Positions 13,411 to 15,629 of a stretch of DNA of 15,629 nt are shown here, one piece after another. Position numbers and translations under genes: made by a program. Below the pieces are notes generated by a model. The model saw only the letters and a program-made list of their open reading frames with translations, ran no database searches and was not told the origin of the DNA. Positions within the stretch are counted from its first letter, which is position 1, and each line of letters starts with the position of its first letter. The DNA comes from Desulforhopalus sp. (GTDB taxonomy: Bacteria > Desulfobacterota > Desulfobulbia > Desulfobulbales > Desulfocapsaceae): NCBI GenBank assembly GCA_023231425.1, contig JALNVI010000066.1:1-15629 (forward strand), in the 5' to 3' direction.

Positions 13411-15342
13411 TTAAGGTTCTGCAACCGGAATTGCATCCAGCAAATGCTGGATATGGGGAAAACGATCTGTCCGATGGGGAAAAAACATGGCATCTGTAAA
13501 ATGTTGGGTAAAATCAGGCTCTATCGCTGTTTCAACAAATTCGACAAAGGATGCTATGCGTGCGGCTTCCACACGCTCATTGACATCAAACATTGCCCGG
13601 ATCGCACCTTCTCCTGCCGCATTGCCGACGACTTCCACACTCTCAACGGCACAATCAGGAAACATGCCAAGAACCAGAGCACTCTCTACGTTGACATAGC
13701 TGCCGAAGGCCCCGGCAAGGATAACTGAATCGAAATGTGAAATATCAAGACGGCGCATCAGAATCTTTATCCCGGCATAAAGCGCCGACTTCGCCAGCTG
13801 GATCGCTCTGATATCTTTCTGGGTTACGACAATATCCTGACCGGTAGAGGTCTCACTTTTCCGGACAAGCACATATTCGCATCTCCCTTTTTCATCAAGC
13901 CGGAGACGATCGCACTGTTGTTTTTTATCGAGGCGTCCATCTGCCAGAAGTAAACCGGATTTAAAGAGTTCAGCAGCAACATCAATAATTCCTGAACCGC
14001 AAATACCTTTTGCCTTTACTTCCCTGTCCTCTGCGCCACCAGTGATAATCTGGACAGTTGCTTCCTTTGTCACCGGATCAATCCAGACCCGTTCAATTGC
14101 ACCCTCAGCAGCGCGCATGCCATGACTGATCTGCGCTCCTTCAAAAGCGGGTCCAGTGGCACAGGAAACAGACATCACCCGATGACCATCACTGACATTA
14201 ATTTCCCCGTTTGTCCCGATATCGATAAGCAGCTGAATCTTGTTGCGGGAACAGAATTTTTCAGCCAGAAGAACCCCCACATTATCTGCGCCGACAAAAC
14301 CTGCTTCTATCGGAAGGCTGTGGATATATGCCCCTCCGCTGATGACAATACCAAGCTCTCTGGCCTTCGTGTTCTGCGGGCTCCGACTGGCAGAGACAAA
14401 AGGTGAGGTACCAAGATAATCGGGGGTAATACCAAGAAAAATGTGATGCATGACCGTGTTAAAAACCACAGTGGCATCCACAATCAGAGCACGATCAATT
14501 TCAGAATCAGCACTCAGCCGGTCAATCAGAGTATTGATATCCGCATGTACTACATCCCCCAGTTTTGCCAGCCCATCATCATCCATCATGCACATGCTGA
14601 CCCGGGACAAGACATCATCTCCATACTGGACCTGCGAATTCGTCAACGAGTTTTTCGCGACAATCTCACCGCTGCTCAGATCTCCGAGGAAACCGGCAAT
14701 AGTGGTAGTACCAATGTCTATCGCCACCCCATAGAGCCGCTCAACTTTACCGGGAGCAATAAAAATGATTTCCGCGTCATTCCATATACCGACGGTGACC
14801 TTCCATCCTTGTTTACGGATCACGACCGGCAGCCGTTGCAGGACAGTAAGATCAAAAGATAAAGGCTGACCAACTCCCTGTTGCCGCAGAGCATCCAGCA
14901 AACGCATCTGATCATCGCGATTATCATCAATAGTCGCTCTGGTCATTTCGACCTGGTAAAGCCTGACTGCAGGACAGAGAGTACGCTCAGTCTTTCGACC
15001 ATCTTCGAGAATAACCTGCGCGGATCTTCTGCTCTGCTCTGGAACAAATACGGCCAGATCACAGGTAACCCCGGTACAACAGGCCATCCGATACCCCTGA
15101 TTAAGGAGTTCCTGGGACAGAAGTTTTTCTTCTTTTTCGTTTGGCTCCGGCAGAGCAAAAGAGGACGCTTCTCCGTGGTTTGTCAAAGGTTTCAACTGTA
15201 CGATACATTTCCCACAAACCTGATTCCCACCACAGGGTGTCTCAATATCCACACCAAGATGCTGCGCAGCTGCAATCAGATCAGTTCGATCTTCGCATGT
15301 ACCGCGACATCCATCCGGTTCAAAAATTATTGTATGTTGCAT
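13411..15342 (-). CDS. Corrinoid reductive activase with 2Fe-2S ferredoxin domain (RACo/RamA-type ASKHA ATPase)
   Basis: In the 643-residue protein, an N-terminal plant-type ferredoxin domain has Cys37, Cys43 and Cys46 (PCGGNQVCGKC) and a fourth Cys near 88 (YRMAC). A linker leads to a large ASKHA-type ATPase domain (DUF4445 group): AIDIGTTTIAGFLGD (about 207-221), LIDIGTNGEI, GICGSGIIDVAAELF and VILAGAFGSYVN. Such proteins use ATP to drive reduction of inactive cob(II)alamin in corrinoid proteins, the job of RamA in methylamine-using methanogens, which instead has C-terminal 4Fe-4S clusters. The ATG at 15342 was chosen because the ferredoxin fold starts there and TTGGAG lies before it; an upstream TTG frame would run through pylT. 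It is 15 bp after the tRNA-Pyl 3' end. Stop codon TAA. Confidence 0.92.
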   Translation of the reverse strand: MQHTIIFEPDGCRGTCEDRTDLIAAAQHLGVDIETPCGGNQVCGKCIVQLKPLTNHGEASSFALPEPNEKEEKLLSQELLNQGYRMACCTGVTCDLAVFVPEQSRRSAQVILEDGRKTERTLCPAVRLYQVEMTRATIDDNRDDQMRLLDALRQQGVGQPLSFDLTVLQRLPVVIRKQGWKVTVGIWNDAEIIFIAPGKVERLYGVAIDIGTTTIAGFLGDLSSGEIVAKNSLTNSQVQYGDDVLSRVSMCMMDDDGLAKLGDVVHADINTLIDRLSADSEIDRALIVDATVVFNTVMHHIFLGITPDYLGTSPFVSASRSPQNTKARELGIVISGGAYIHSLPIEAGFVGADNVGVLLAEKFCSRNKIQLLIDIGTNGEINVSDGHRVMSVSCATGPAFEGAQISHGMRAAEGAIERVWIDPVTKEATVQIITGGAEDREVKAKGICGSGIIDVAAELFKSGLLLADGRLDKKQQCDRLRLDEKGRCEYVLVRKSETSTGQDIVVTQKDIRAIQLAKSALYAGIKILMRRLDISHFDSVILAGAFGSYVNVESALVLGMFPDCAVESVEVVGNAAGEGAIRAMFDVNERVEAARIASFVEFVETAIEPDFTQHFTDAMFFPHRTDRFPHIQHLLDAIPVAEP

Positions 15343-15357
15343 AGTCGCTCCAAACAA

Positions 15358-15429
15358 TGGCGGAGAGTCCGGGAGTCGCACCCGGCTGCATGGATTTAGA
15401 GTCCACGTGATCCCTTCGATCCACCCTCC
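15358..15429 (-). tRNA. pylT: tRNA-Pyl, anticodon CUA
   Basis: The 72-nt tRNA on the minus strand starts GGAGGGTGGATC and ends with an encoded CCA. It folds as: acceptor 7 bp (one G-U), a single base, D stem GATC/GATC with a 5-base loop, one base, a 6-bp anticodon stem, loop CTCTAAA with CTA at 15397-15399, a 3-base variable loop (CAG), T stem CCGGG/CCCGG with a 7-base loop lacking TTC, and discriminator G. The long anticodon stem, tiny D loop, 3-base variable loop and CUA anticodon are hallmarks of tRNA-Pyl. It reads amber codons as pyrrolysine. It is in line with the flanking genes, about 75 bp after the methyltransferase stop and 15 bp before the activase start. Confidence 0.98.
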
Positions 15430-15440
15430 GTATGTTATTA

Positions 15441-15491
15441 CCTCCTGACAGAGATTTGCAGTCAAAAACCCGTGTCAGCCCTGTCAGGAGG
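15441..15491 (-). promoter_or_regulatory. 11-bp inverted repeat between the methyltransferase gene and pylT
   Basis: CCTCCTGACAG (15441-15451) and CTGTCAGGAGG (15481-15491) are perfect inverted arms around a 29-base loop. On the transcribed minus strand the hairpin starts 12 bases after the amber stop of the methyltransferase gene and ends 11 bases before pylT. It has no T tract beyond it, so it is not a standard terminator. It may be a processing site for tRNA release, an mRNA-stabilising stem, or a structure acting on the amber codon. A TTGACT hexamer lies in the loop (15460-15465) but no matching -10 box is evident. Confidence 0.55.
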
Positions 15492-15503
15492 GAAGACCTG
15501 CAC

Positions 15504-15629
15504 CTACCTTTTCTCCCAGTAATCGAGTCCAAGATCAGTCAGAATCTGCACTGCCTGATCATAAATCTCCATATACTCCTGACTCGGAACAAGATTTACA
15601 ATGTCATAGCACTCCTCAAAGGGTTTCCC
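15504..15629 (-). CDS. C-terminal end of a probable methylamine methyltransferase (MtmB-like), partial
   Basis: The last 41 codons of a minus-strand gene run in from the right edge. They encode GKPFEECYDIVNLV and QEYMEIYDQAVQILTDLGLD, ending WEKR. The pattern recalls the C-terminus of monomethylamine methyltransferase MtmB, and the position directly before pylT supports a Pyl-containing methylamine methyltransferase, but 41 residues are too few for certainty; a dimethylamine or other methyltransferase is possible. Its internal amber codon, if present, lies outside the window. The stop here is itself amber TAG (15504-15506); the frame after it stays open for 13 codons to TGA. Confidence 0.5.
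   Translation of the reverse strand, partial: GKPFEECYDIVNLVPSQEYMEIYDQAVQILTDLGLDYWEKR

Noticed and set aside
13389..13493. Longer start for the short UroD-family protein
   Set aside because: It would overlap the activase gene, whereas AGGAGG sits just before the ATG at 13388.
15343..15465. Upstream TTG start for the corrinoid activase
   Set aside because: It would translate through the tRNA-Pyl gene. The ferredoxin domain begins at the ATG at 15342, which has its own ribosome-binding site.
15430..15470. Dedicated sigma-70 promoter for pylT using TTGACT as the -35 box
   Set aside because: No acceptable -10 hexamer lies at 16-18 bp spacing; the TTGACT is in the loop of the inverted repeat.

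Overview
The window comes from a bacterium that encodes pyrrolysine (Pyl, the 22nd amino acid). The best guess is an anaerobe of the Desulfobacterota/sulfate-reducer type. This rests on the split pyrrolysyl-tRNA synthetase (separate pylSn and pylSc, the bacterial arrangement known from Desulfitobacterium), the corrinoid methyl-transfer genes around it, lower-ligand cobalamin genes, and interspersed repeats ending in CTTCGCGTTCTTCGCGGT. The phylum is inference; the Pyl system is read directly from the sequence.

Layout. (1) 1-130: 3' end of a 5S rRNA (end of an rRNA operon) and its terminator. (2) 131-2046: repeat-rich DNA with an 8-bp microsatellite, a 99-bp tandem repeat in three copies and two homologous palindromic elements (222-382, 1817-1987), surrounding cobS on the minus strand. 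(3) 2047-3090: cobT on the minus strand. cobS and cobT carry out the lower-ligand steps of B12 synthesis. (4) 3615-4283: a corrinoid (MttC/MtbC-like) protein on the plus strand. A MITE-like repeat family appears here and further on (about 3195-3365, 4383-4598, 8298-8480), beside a truncated IS630-type helix-turn-helix ORF (4697-5185). (5) 15629 down to 5335, all on the minus strand: the end of a probable methylamine methyltransferase gene, tRNA-Pyl (pylT), a RACo/RamA-type corrinoid reductive activase, a short UroD-family protein, pylSc, pylB, pylC, pylD, a MITE-like insert, pylSn, a UroD-family methyltransferase fused to a thioredoxin-like domain, and a CobW-type GTPase.

How the genes fit together. 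PylB, PylC and PylD make pyrrolysine from two lysines. PylSc with PylSn charges it onto tRNA-Pyl (anticodon CUA), and amber codons in methylamine methyltransferases are then read as Pyl. Those enzymes methylate a corrinoid protein such as the one at 3615-4283. The RACo-like protein re-reduces the corrinoid when it is accidentally oxidised. UroD-family methyltransferases move the methyl group onward, to an acceptor not identifiable here. CobS and CobT help supply the corrinoid, and the CobW-like GTPase may act as a metal or cofactor chaperone.

Points for a second look: amber stops on pylSc (with a TAA backup two codons later) and on the methyltransferase gene (followed by a strong hairpin); pylT lying 15 nt before the next start codon; a mobile-element-like repeat separating pylSn from pylD; the UroD-thioredoxin fusion with altered zinc ligands; and a structured leader with a mini-ORF before that fusion gene.
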